Positions 1-6,254 of a stretch of 11,917 nt of DNA are shown here, piece by piece; the first letter of the stretch is position 1, and each line of letters begins with the position of its first letter. Made by a program: the position numbers and the translations under genes. The notes under the pieces were generated by a model. That model saw only the letters and a program-made list of their open reading frames with translations. It had not been told where the DNA came from and made no database searches. The DNA comes from JAAYCT01 sp964499575 (GTDB lineage Bacteria > Bacillota > Clostridia > Saccharofermentanales > Saccharofermentanaceae). The DNA lies in assembly GCA_964499575.1 (NCBI GenBank), contig CAZCLK010000033.1, positions 1 to 11,917 of the forward strand, given 5' to 3'.

Positions 1-283
1 TTTTCTTGTATTCGGCGATCAACAGTTTGGCGGTGTCAAAATCGATCCGCTCGCTGAGCGTGAGTTCCTTGATCTTTGCGACGTACGGATCCTGGCCGGC
101 CGACTCGCCGATCTGAATCTTCTGGATGATCCGATCCAGTCTCAGCCGAACCGTCGGATAGGATACGCCGTACTGCACGGCGATCTCCTTGAGCGAGCCC
201 GAAGCGAGGATGAAATTTCGGATAAACCGGATATCCTCCTCGTCGAGATGATTCATCCATGCGGGAACAAATTCACCGGCCAC
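1..283 (-). CDS. DUF2089-family helix-turn-helix protein (3' end cut by window edge)
   Basis: The gene is read leftwards and runs off the left edge, so 94 codons are visible. I chose the GTG at 283-281 because a GGAGG sits 5 nt upstream (291-295 region on the minus strand). A later in-frame ATG at 256 would remove conserved N-terminal residues. Residues 26-33 (ILASGSLK) and 39-50 (GVSYPTVRLRLD) match the helix-turn-helix core of DUF2089 proteins: 'ASGSLKE', then 'YGVSYPTVR.RLD'. No N-terminal CxxC zinc ribbon is present, so it belongs to the short form of the family. The role is inferred to be a small DNA-binding regulator; its target is unknown. It lies downstream of lrgAB on the same strand, but its own strong promoter (313-341) suggests separate transcription. 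Confidence 0.8.
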   Translation of the reverse strand, partial: MAGEFVPAWMNHLDEEDIRFIRNFILASGSLKEIAVQYGVSYPTVRLRLDRIIQKIQIGESAGQDPYVAKIKELTLSERIDFDTAKLLIAEYKK

Positions 284-312
284 CGGAACCTCCAAGAAAG
301 TTTAATAAAATT

Positions 313-341
313 AATATACACATCAATAAAGTTAAAGTCAA
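313..341 (-). promoter_or_regulatory. SigA-type promoter of the DUF2089 gene
   Basis: On the minus strand TTGACT (341-336) is followed after exactly 17 nt by TATATT (318-313), inside a very A+T-rich stretch. Transcription would start near position 306, leaving a leader of about 20 nt that carries the GGAGG of the GTG start at 283. The match to TTGACA/TATAAT is close and the spacing is ideal. Confidence 0.7.
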
Positions 342-370
342 TAATGATTTATTTTTTCGTAAAATTTATT

Positions 371-397
371 TTTGAGCGAAAAAGACCCCGACTCAAA
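371..397. repeat. Inverted repeat between lrgB and the DUF2089 promoter
   Basis: TTTGAG (371-376) and CTCAAA (392-397) form a perfect 6-bp inverted repeat with a 15-nt spacer. A second one, AACGA/TCGTT around CGAT, lies at 396-409. They sit about 30 bp upstream of the DUF2089 -35 box and 44 nt after the lrgB stop. They could be an operator or a weak end-of-operon hairpin. No U-tract follows on the minus strand, so a standard intrinsic terminator is not supported. Confidence 0.3.
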
Positions 398-440
398 CGA
401 CGATTCGTTCCAGGCAGTGGCTTTCTGAAAAAATTGCCAT

Positions 441-1118
441 TTAAAAAAACATTGCCAGAAGCACGGTGGCGATTCCCGTAAGGCCGATCGCCGTTCCGCT
501 CATGGCACCCTCGATCTCCCCGATTTCAACAGCTTTGGAGGTTCCGCCTGCGTGGCTTGCCGCGCCGATACCGACGCCGATCGCCACCGGATTTTTGATG
601 CGAAGAACGCGAATCAGCAGAGGCGCGAACGTAGCGCCGATCATTCCGGTCAGTACAACGGCGGCGACCGTTACCGAAGGAATTCCTCCCAACCGTTCCG
701 AAATATCCATTGCGAAAGGCGCTGTTGCCGACTTGGGAAGAAGCGAATTTGTAAGGACCTCATCCAGTTTGAATAGCCTGCACAGTAAAAATACGCTGCT
801 GATGGAAACAACGGCTCCGGCAATGGTTCCGGCAAGAACAGGGATCAGGTATTTTTTGAGAAGCGGTAACTGTCGATATATGGAGAGCGCCAGCACGGCT
901 GTCGCCGGTCCGAGGAAAACATAAATAAGATTGCCGCCGATCTGGTATTTTTCGAGAGAAATGCCGGTGATCTTCAAAAAAGCGATGCAAAGGATCGCCG
1001 AGATGAGAATCGGGTTCAGGATCGTCAGTTTCGTCTTTGAATAAATCCATTTACTGAACTGGTACGCTCCGACGGTCAGGAGGATTCCGAGAAAGGGCGA
1101 AGACAGTATCTCACTCAT
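441..1118 (-). CDS. lrgB: LrgB/CidB-family membrane protein
   Basis: This 225-residue, very hydrophobic protein has the usual length of the family and about six membrane segments. Family hallmarks are visible: ILNPILIS near residue 33, FLGPATAVLALS near 68, SLLPKSATAPFAMDIS near 125-140, GIGAASHAGGTSKA near 183-196 and a Gly-rich end. Its start overlaps the end of lrgA by 8 nt, which implies translational coupling. LrgAB/CidAB pairs were first described as holin-antiholin-like modulators of murein hydrolase activity, and several (for example PftAB of Bacillus subtilis) act as pyruvate transporters. Which role applies here cannot be told from sequence. No classical terminator follows its stop. 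Confidence 0.93.
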   Translation of the reverse strand: MSEILSSPFLGILLTVGAYQFSKWIYSKTKLTILNPILISAILCIAFLKITGISLEKYQIGGNLIYVFLGPATAVLALSIYRQLPLLKKYLIPVLAGTIAGAVVSISSVFLLCRLFKLDEVLTNSLLPKSATAPFAMDISERLGGIPSVTVAAVVLTGMIGATFAPLLIRVLRIKNPVAIGVGIGAASHAGGTSKAVEIGEIEGAMSGTAIGLTGIATVLLAMFF

Positions 1119-1500
1119 CTTTAGCCTCTTTCTGATCTTTCTTTGAAGTCAGTATATTCTGAAGCCGGATCACACCTTGTACAGTGTATGCGGAAGCGGC
1201 AAAAGTCAGCACGGTTGTGATCAGTACGATTGAAAGAAACGGCAGTATATTTGCCTTGAGCAGTTCCAGACTTGAAATGATGCTGACAGCCGGCGGGATC
1301 AGAAATAACGCCATGTTTTTCAGAAGAAAATCCGAAAATGAGCGAATATGCTCTGTCTTCAGAATTTTGAAACAGAGGAGAATGAAAAGGAGGATCATAC
1401 TGATGACGGTGCCGGGGAACGCAAAAGGTAAGACGATTGAGATCGCCTCGCCCACAAGACAAATTCCGAACAGCACCACAACTTGCGTCAAGAGTTTCAT
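1111..1500 (-). CDS. lrgA: LrgA/CidA-family membrane protein
   Basis: This 129-residue protein has about four membrane helices. It shows the LrgA/CidA pattern: VGEAISIVLPFAFPGTVISMILLF at residues 16-39 (a G-E-x5-LP-x-PGx-hGM-type motif) and NMALFLIPPAVSII at 61-74, where 'hFFVPAGVG' is usual. The C-terminus is charged and cytoplasmic (SKKDQKEAKDE). It is the first gene of the lrgAB pair and presumably forms the complex or transporter with LrgB. The ATG at 1500 is preceded by GGGGAA about 11 nt upstream, a slightly long spacing. A promoter-operator overlapping a palindrome lies at 1529-1557. No LytSR or LysR regulator gene is visible next to it. Confidence 0.92.
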   Translation of the reverse strand: MKLLTQVVVLFGICLVGEAISIVLPFAFPGTVISMILLFILLCFKILKTEHIRSFSDFLLKNMALFLIPPAVSIISSLELLKANILPFLSIVLITTVLTFAASAYTVQGVIRLQNILTSKKDQKEAKDE

Positions 1501-1528
1501 AACGTCAACGCTTCCCCGCGGATATGAT

Positions 1529-1557
1529 TTTTCTCATTATATATGACGATGAGAAAA
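1529..1557 (-). promoter_or_regulatory. lrgAB -10 box inside a 29-bp palindrome (candidate operator)
   Basis: TTTTCTCAT (1529-1537) and ATGAGAAAA (1549-1557) are a perfect 9-bp inverted repeat with an 11-nt spacer. On the minus strand a perfect TATAAT (1541-1536) sits inside it, about 36 nt before the lrgA start. No good -35 box is found 16-18 nt upstream (the sequence there is CTACCC-like). The site may therefore need an activator, or the palindrome may be where a repressor covers the -10. Confidence 0.55.
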
Positions 1558-1687
1558 CGGGGTAGACGGGATTTAGGAGTAAAGGTGCTTGTTTTTTGCC
1601 GATCTGCATAAAGCGGGAAGATTGTTGTGAGTCTGAAAAAAATCAATCCGAACCCTTTGATCCGTTCGAATCAAGAACCGGCAGTCA

Positions 1688-1716
1688 TTCCGAACATCCG
1701 TCTTCTGTGATATATT
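1688..1716 (+). promoter_or_regulatory. Weak candidate promoter for the 1783 gene
   Basis: TTCCGA (1688-1693) and TATATT (1711-1716) are 17 nt apart, with TGTGA just before the -10. The -35 is poor (3 of 6). A 10-bp perfect palindrome, GATGATCATC (1733-1742), lies just downstream in the predicted leader. The rest of 1561-1767 shows no convincing gene. Confidence 0.3.
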
Positions 1717-1782
1717 GTATTTTGTGCCTTCCGATGATCATCATTCGGGAGCGAGGAAAAATACATTATGAAGGAGCGCCAA

Positions 1783-2496
1783 ATGGACGGTAAATTAACC
1801 GATATACAGGCTCAGACTCAAATGCCGGACGGAAATAGCACGATGACCGGCGGCGTCATAAAGCAATTCCCGGGAATGGATTCAAACGAGAATTTATATA
1901 ATAAAGACGCTTACAACAAGAGCAAATATTTTCCGTTTGCCGGTAAAAAATATAACATACTGAAGACGATGGTAATTGCCGTTATGTTCATGATTGCCTG
2001 GATATTATTTTTCGCCCTTTTGCCGATGTGGACGGACATAGACGCGAATTGGAGCTTTCTTCTGGCGATGTTGGGGATCATTCCTTTATTTGTTTATATC
2101 ATTTATAACCAGTGCGTTGTCCTTACGAAAGGACTGAAGTGTTTTATCAAAGATGAGGACGGCAGTTTCTACCTGGTGAAGATTACCAGAGCAGCGTCAA
2201 CAACGATAGAAGCCATTGATGAAGTACCGGATAAACTTGAACTGGTGGGGCAGGATTTGCAGGTTGCTCAAGACAATTACTATGCATTCAATTGCGTTCA
2301 GAACTTTAAAAAAGGCAACAAGGCATGGAATTGGTTTAGCGGCGGAGAATATAGAGTGAAACCGCTCGGAAGCCTCAAACTGGACAACGAGGGCAGGAAG
2401 AAGAGTACTTTTATCAGCACCGTAAACGGACATTCCAGAAGAATTAAAATCGATAACGGATATGAAGGAATTGTCGCGGAGTGTAACTTAAGTTAG
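1783..2496 (+). CDS. Hypothetical membrane protein with two transmembrane helices
   Basis: I do not recognise this 237-residue protein. It has a polar N-terminus (1-55), two membrane helices at about 60-80 and 90-109, and a soluble C-terminal domain (about 115-237) rich in beta-like alternation and ending GYEGIVAECNLS. The N-in, C-in topology would put the C-terminal domain in the cytoplasm. I chose ATG 1783 because AAGGAG (1771-1776) lies 6 nt upstream. An in-frame ATG at 1768 (5 residues longer, with GAGGA 10 nt upstream) is also possible. The M28 peptidase gene starts 37 nt after its stop, so the two are probably one transcript and may act together. Its codon use looks more A/T-rich than that of the ABC and Bce genes. 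Confidence 0.75.
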   Translation: MDGKLTDIQAQTQMPDGNSTMTGGVIKQFPGMDSNENLYNKDAYNKSKYFPFAGKKYNILKTMVIAVMFMIAWILFFALLPMWTDIDANWSFLLAMLGIIPLFVYIIYNQCVVLTKGLKCFIKDEDGSFYLVKITRAASTTIEAIDEVPDKLELVGQDLQVAQDNYYAFNCVQNFKKGNKAWNWFSGGEYRVKPLGSLKLDNEGRKKSTFISTVNGHSRRIKIDNGYEGIVAECNLS

Positions 2497-2533
2497 ACCA
2501 GCCTAAGAGCAATACCGCTATCGGGGGGAAAAC

Positions 2534-4168
2534 ATGAAAAAACATTATATAGCAAAGACATGGCCTGCAATCTTAACCCTAATTATTTCGGTTTGTCTAT
2601 CCATATTTGTACTATATACCCCGAAGCCTTCGACATCGGAGCGACATTTTTCGAGCGAACGGGCAATGAATTACATCAAAGAAATCTCTTCGGAACCTCA
2701 TTCGGTTTTCGATGCACGTGCGCATGAGAACGTCCGTCTGTATATTAAGGAGACGCTAACCGGTTTTCTGGGGCAGGAAAATGTCAGCGAGTATAACTAT
2801 GGGATATCAAGTTTTACGACGGAAACAGGCGAGATCCGGAACATTCTCGGTGTGATCCCGGGAAAAAGCGAAACGGCGATCATGATTGTCGGCCATTATG
2901 ACTCCGTCGAAGGGTCGTACGGCGCGGCCGATGACGGGTATGCCATCGGTACAATGCTGGAGATCGCCGACCTTTACAAGAATCAGGAACTGGAGAATAC
3001 GATTTATTTTCTTTTTACCGATGCCGAAGAGATGGGTCTTGACGGGGCCGTTGCGATGGCAAAAGAGACCGATTTGATGTCCAGGGTGGGCTTTGTCATC
3101 AACATCGAAGCACGCGGTGTTGACGGCGCGGCGTATATGTTTGAAACTTCCCCGAACGATACGAAGGTGATTGATTTTTATCGAAAAGCCCGGTTCCCGA
3201 TCTCCTACAGCCTGGCAACGGCAGTATACAAGGTAATGCCGAACGACACGGATTTTTCGATCTTCAAGAATGAAGGAATAAACGGTATCAATTTCTCGGT
3301 TATTAAAGGAATTGAGCACTATCATACTCCGCAGGATAATTTCGGCGAAATAAATTCCACATCGCTTCAGCATTACGGTGAGCAGATCACCCCGCTTGTC
3401 GATGCCTTTGTAAAGGACGCCCGATATAGCGACGTTCATTATTTTGATGCGGACGAAGGGAGCGTCTTTTTCACGCTTCTGCCGAATGTGTTTGTCAGCT
3501 ATCCGGAAACGGTCGCGAAAATTCTGCATATCGCAGCATTGATTCTCCTTATTATCGTGACGGCCGTCATGCTCAAAAAACGTCTCGCTCAATTCCGGAA
3601 AACCACCGGCAATGTTTTTGCGTTTATCGGTTTATTCATTGGCTTTGTCGCTCTTTCCACCGGATTCGCGTATTTAATCGCGACGATCGGGAAAGTGCCG
3701 TATTATTTTGTGTACGTAGTGGTGAAAGGATCCGGAATCGCGACCTTGATATTCATGCTGGGTGTAACCGCAGCTATTTATGCAATTTATACGCGCCTTG
3801 CAAGGCCAATCGAAAAACAACGCACTTTCCTGTTCCTCGGAATTTTTCTGCAGCTGGCGCTTGCGCTGATCACCGGTTATGTCCTGCCGGGGGCTTCATT
3901 TCTTTTCTTTGTACCGGCTTTGATGGGAATCTTCTCGCTTATCGCTTCCATGCAATCGAATCCGGTTGTTAAACACATCGCTTACGCGGCGACGATTTTA
4001 ACGTCCTTACTATTGATCGTACCGATTCTATACACCTTTTTTCTGGCGCTTACCGCCGGCAGCACACCGGTCCTGGTTGCACTTTTACTGATTCATTTCA
4101 CGGTGCTGATACCGGTTTTCCGTCTTTATATGAAAACTTCTGAAAAAGCCAGCAGTCAGGAGGAGTAA
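2534..4168 (+). CDS. Membrane-anchored M28-family zinc aminopeptidase with polytopic C-terminus
   Basis: This 544-residue protein has an N-terminal signal anchor (about 12-28), an extracytoplasmic M28 peptidase domain (about 40-300) and seven or so membrane helices (330-532). The di-zinc centre can be read from the sequence: His121 (VGHYDS), Asp133 (AADDG), the Glu165-Glu166 pair (DAEEMG; general base and ligand), Glu192 (NIEARG) and His264 (HYHTPQD). The enzyme should remove N-terminal residues from peptides outside the membrane. The specificity is unknown. The layout, a peptidase followed by a multi-helix domain, recalls vacuolar membrane M28 proteases rather than soluble secreted aminopeptidases. 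The start has a GGGGGG ribosome site 6 nt upstream. It follows the unknown membrane protein gene by 37 nt, in an apparent operon. Confidence 0.9.
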   Translation: MKKHYIAKTWPAILTLIISVCLSIFVLYTPKPSTSERHFSSERAMNYIKEISSEPHSVFDARAHENVRLYIKETLTGFLGQENVSEYNYGISSFTTETGEIRNILGVIPGKSETAIMIVGHYDSVEGSYGAADDGYAIGTMLEIADLYKNQELENTIYFLFTDAEEMGLDGAVAMAKETDLMSRVGFVINIEARGVDGAAYMFETSPNDTKVIDFYRKARFPISYSLATAVYKVMPNDTDFSIFKNEGINGINFSVIKGIEHYHTPQDNFGEINSTSLQHYGEQITPLVDAFVKDARYSDVHYFDADEGSVFFTLLPNVFVSYPETVAKILHIAALILLIIVTAVMLKKRLAQFRKTTGNVFAFIGLFIGFVALSTGFAYLIATIGKVPYYFVYVVVKGSGIATLIFMLGVTAAIYAIYTRLARPIEKQRTFLFLGIFLQLALALITGYVLPGASFLFFVPALMGIFSLIASMQSNPVVKHIAYAATILTSLLLIVPILYTFFLALTAGSTPVLVALLLIHFTVLIPVFRLYMKTSEKASSQEE

Positions 4169-4213
4169 TCCGCCACCGGTTTTCGATGTCGGTTGATTTC
4201 GGGGTATAAGTGG

Positions 4214-4267
4214 CCGGATCTACTGAATATTTGCCGCGATTTACGGTTCGGTAGCAGTCTGATCCGG
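4214..4267 (+). other. Long bulged hairpin in the intergenic region
   Basis: CCGGAT (4214-4219) pairs with ATCCGG (4262-4267). Directly inside, CTACTGAA (4220-4227) pairs with TTCGGTAG (4247-4254) with one G-U pair, leaving a 7-nt bulge on the 3' side. The inner loop can add CCG/CGG pairs. It lies 46 nt after the peptidase stop and 24 nt before the next -35 box. It has no U-tract on either strand, so it is not a normal intrinsic terminator. It could protect the mRNA 3' end or be a DNA site. Confidence 0.45.
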
Positions 4268-4290
4268 GATGTGTCGGGCTATTCCTCTCG

Positions 4291-4319
4291 TTGACTTCTC
4301 CCGATTTGGGTGCGATAAT
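4291..4319 (+). promoter_or_regulatory. Near-consensus SigA promoter of the ABC exporter transcript
   Basis: TTGACT (4291-4296) and GATAAT (4314-4319) are separated by exactly 17 nt, each with 5 of 6 consensus matches. The start of transcription would be near 4326. That gives a leader of about 320 nt before the first permease start, long enough for regulatory RNA. No other convincing promoter is seen before 4649. Confidence 0.75.
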
Positions 4320-4357
4320 TCAATCAAATATTTAAAGAAGGAGGTGAGAGGTACTGT

Positions 4358-4558
4358 ATGGCGATTCGTGATATTCCGGGCGATCGGTTTATAAAGTTCG
4401 AGCGCGTGGTTCACAGCTTTGCGTATGATTTTGCGCGTAAAAGGGCTCATTGCGTTCTTTTACCGGTGAAATGCGCCGGTTTTGAGTGCGCAAGGGGTTT
4501 TTCCGCCCTTTTTTCCCGCTTTTTTGGCCTCTCGCCGGTCCGCATTCCCGCACGATAA
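4358..4558 (+). CDS. Possible leader ORF (66 codons) before the ABC exporter
   Basis: An ATG follows a very strong Shine-Dalgarno stretch AAGGAGGTGA (4338-4347), with a second GAGG (4348-4351) 6 nt before the ATG. The stop at 4556-4558 is 21 nt before the terminator stem. The predicted protein starts MAIRDIPGDRF and then becomes basic and Phe/Arg-rich. It resembles no family I know, and its second half is encoded by T-runs that also look structural. It may be a translated leader whose ribosome occupancy controls downstream readthrough, as proposed for leader peptides of other drug exporters such as bmrB before bmrCD. It may equally be non-coding leader RNA with a decoy ribosome site. Confidence 0.3.
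   Translation: MAIRDIPGDRFIKFERVVHSFAYDFARKRAHCVLLPVKCAGFECARGFSALFSRFFGLSPVRIPAR
4437..4514 (+). promoter_or_regulatory. Series of mutually exclusive leader hairpins
   Basis: GTAAAAG (4437-4443) pairs with CTTTTAC (4457-4463). ACCGG (4462-4466), which overlaps it, pairs with CCGGT (4476-4480) and is followed by a T-run. AAGGG (4492-4496) pairs with CCCTT (4506-4510), also followed by a T-run. Overlapping arms mean these cannot all form together, as in attenuators. The last is a weak intrinsic-terminator candidate. The assignments are hand pairings without energy calculation. Confidence 0.35.
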
Positions 4559-4579
4559 AAGTGCTTGAATTCGTGTGAT

Positions 4580-4615
4580 ACCCGGGGAGACGCGAAGCGG
4601 AACCCCGGGTTTTTT
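4580..4615 (+). terminator. Intrinsic terminator in the leader of the ABC exporter operon
   Basis: ACCCGGGG (4580-4587) pairs perfectly with CCCCGGGT (4603-4610). The 15-nt loop contains a small CGC-GAA-GCG hairpin, and six T residues (4610-4615) follow. It ends 33 nt before the permease ATG at 4649, which leaves no room for another promoter. The exporter genes must therefore be transcribed through it from the 4291 promoter, or from further upstream. Confidence 0.8.
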
Positions 4616-4648
4616 ATGCCCGGAATAACGTTTAGGAGCATAACACAT

Positions 4649-5416
4649 ATGTACAAGTATTACGTGACCGCGCGGATGTCCGCGCAAGAACAGACAAACG
4701 GCGGAGTCCTTTATTCTCTGCCGACCATTATTCTCAAAATATGCACGCTGATCCCGCTTCTTTTCCTGTGGAAGACGATCGTGAACGCGGGTGCCCGGGT
4801 CGACATGAGCCTTGAGCAGATGCTGACATATACGTTTATCAGTTCGATCCTGACGGATATGCTCGTGGTCAAGACACCGGCGACGGGTTGGTTGTCGGAG
4901 GGCGTCCTTCTGAAACTATACGGACGTCCGTTTTCGGTTCTCGGCCAGCTTGTTGCGCAGACCGCGGGCGGATGGGTACCGATGCTTTTGATGTACTCGT
5001 TACCGGTGCTTTTTCTGGCGCCGCTTCTGGGTGTAAGGCTGATCCCGGCGTCTCCGGCGTTCTTTCTGAGCCTTCCGCTTTGCGTCTCGCTGGGATTCGC
5101 GATCGACTTCCTTTTCGCGTGCCTTTCGATCCGCATCAGGAATTTCAGTTGGCTGATCGACCGGGTCCGGGTAGCGATCGTCGTGATTCTTTCGGGAACG
5201 ATCATACCGATCCGCTTTCTGCCGTTCGGGATCGCGACGATCATGAAGTATCAGCCGTTTGCCGCTCTGGGCGGCTCACCGCTCAGCATTTTTGTCGGTG
5301 CGGGAGATGTCGCGGAAATTCTGACTCTGCAGATAGCCTGGAACCTCCTGCTCTGGCCGGCGGCGATCTTCGCCTTCAAAAAATCACAGGAAAGGATGGT
5401 AAGCTACGGTGGATAA
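4649..5416 (+). CDS. ABC-2 type permease, COG4587/DUF990-like
   Basis: This is a 255-residue integral membrane protein with about six helices. It starts MYKYYVTARMSAQEQTNGG, followed by a first helix (about 31-46). Later features include SEGVLLKLYGRPFSVLGQL, typical of the conserved segment after helix 2 of this family (GELDxxLxRPxxxLxQL), and FLPFGIATIMKYQPFA near the C-terminal third. It should form one half of the membrane channel of an uncharacterised ABC-2 exporter with the next gene. ATG 4649 is chosen because AGGAG (4634-4638) lies 10 nt upstream. The frame stays open upstream to a TTG at 4565, but that start would lie before the terminator hairpin and has no ribosome site. Its stop overlaps the next start by 8 nt. 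Confidence 0.85.
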   Translation: MYKYYVTARMSAQEQTNGGVLYSLPTIILKICTLIPLLFLWKTIVNAGARVDMSLEQMLTYTFISSILTDMLVVKTPATGWLSEGVLLKLYGRPFSVLGQLVAQTAGGWVPMLLMYSLPVLFLAPLLGVRLIPASPAFFLSLPLCVSLGFAIDFLFACLSIRIRNFSWLIDRVRVAIVVILSGTIIPIRFLPFGIATIMKYQPFAALGGSPLSIFVGAGDVAEILTLQIAWNLLLWPAAIFAFKKSQERMVSYGG

Positions 5417-6254
5417 ATTGACGATCCGGCGCATTCTCGGACTATACGGAATCTCCGCGAAAATGGATCTGGCCTGGCTCCTTCGGGATACCAAATACGC
5501 CGTCGCCGCCATCCTTGCGGACTTCATCTCCAACATGGCGACGGTGTCGTCCGTGTTTCTGATCTCGGTGCGTTTCGGCGGCATCGGCGGGATGAGCTCG
5601 GACGAGGTCCTGTTTATGATGGCGTACTCGACGATGATCACCGGGATCTTTATCACGTTCGGAGCGGCGAATAATTTTCATATCTCAAGGATCATCGGAC
5701 GCGGTCAACTGGAGCACCTCTTTATTCAGCCGGTCTCCCTGAAGACGCAACTCGCGACGATGGGCTTCGCGCCGTTCACCGGAGCGATCAATCTTGTCGT
5801 CGGAGTCGTTATGCTAGTTGTCGCGGCGATTCGACTCGAGATCCGGGTGACGCCGCTATGGATCATTGTTCTGATCGGGTTTCTGCTCGCGACGATGGCG
5901 ACGATCATCGCCCGGGCGTATCTGGTATCGACACTGGCGTTCTACGCGCCCGTCCCGGCGGAGGAAATCTCAACCAAGGCGATCGAGGGGACGTGGCTTT
6001 TGAGCACCTTTCCTCTCTCGGGCATGCCGTCGTTTGTGCAGATTCCGCTTTTAACGATCCTGCCCGAAGGCCTGATGGCCTGGTTTCCGGCGCTTTGCCT
6101 TCTCGGGCGCCCGCCTCTGGGTCTGGGCTCCTATTACCCGATGCTTTACGCAATTATACTGGCGACCGTTGCGGCCGCGATTTTTCGGAAAGGAATGAAA
6201 CACTATGTTACAAGAGGATCAAATCGATATCTCCCGTACGGCTTCCGCCGTTAG
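5409..6254 (+). CDS. ABC-2 type permease, COG3694-like
   Basis: This 281-residue membrane protein starts at a GTG that overlaps the end of the previous gene by 8 nt. The AGGATGG ribosome site is inside that gene. Family features: an N-terminal amphipathic stretch, a first helix, GGIGGMSSDEVLFMMAYS (the 'GGWS..EVL..YG' element) at about 56-73, ISRIIGRGQLEHLFIQPVS (the 'I..GELD..LLRP' element) at about 94-112, and a C-terminal GMKHYVTRGSNRYLPYG. The last part extends 50 nt into the next gene. Because it looks family-like, the overlap seems genuine. It is the probable heterodimer partner of the upstream permease. The substrate is unknown. Confidence 0.85.
   Translation: MDKLTIRRILGLYGISAKMDLAWLLRDTKYAVAAILADFISNMATVSSVFLISVRFGGIGGMSSDEVLFMMAYSTMITGIFITFGAANNFHISRIIGRGQLEHLFIQPVSLKTQLATMGFAPFTGAINLVVGVVMLVVAAIRLEIRVTPLWIIVLIGFLLATMATIIARAYLVSTLAFYAPVPAEEISTKAIEGTWLLSTFPLSGMPSFVQIPLLTILPEGLMAWFPALCLLGRPPLGLGSYYPMLYAIILATVAAAIFRKGMKHYVTRGSNRYLPYGFRR

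Noticed and set aside
1596..1793. Small open frame (65 codons, TTG start) before the unknown membrane protein
   Set aside because: The TTG start has its nearest Shine-Dalgarno-like stretch about 16 nt away, the peptide looks non-protein-like, and it overlaps the next real gene.
2807..3592. 261-codon open frame antisense to the M28 peptidase
   Set aside because: It overlaps the intact zinc-peptidase domain; no ribosome site or family resemblance.
4241..4450. Open frame on the minus strand in the exporter leader
   Set aside because: No ribosome site, and it runs against a strong plus-strand promoter and its leader; probably chance.
4565..4648. Upstream extension of the first permease to a TTG at 4565
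   Set aside because: It would run through the terminator hairpin, has no ribosome site and adds residues unlike the family N-terminus.
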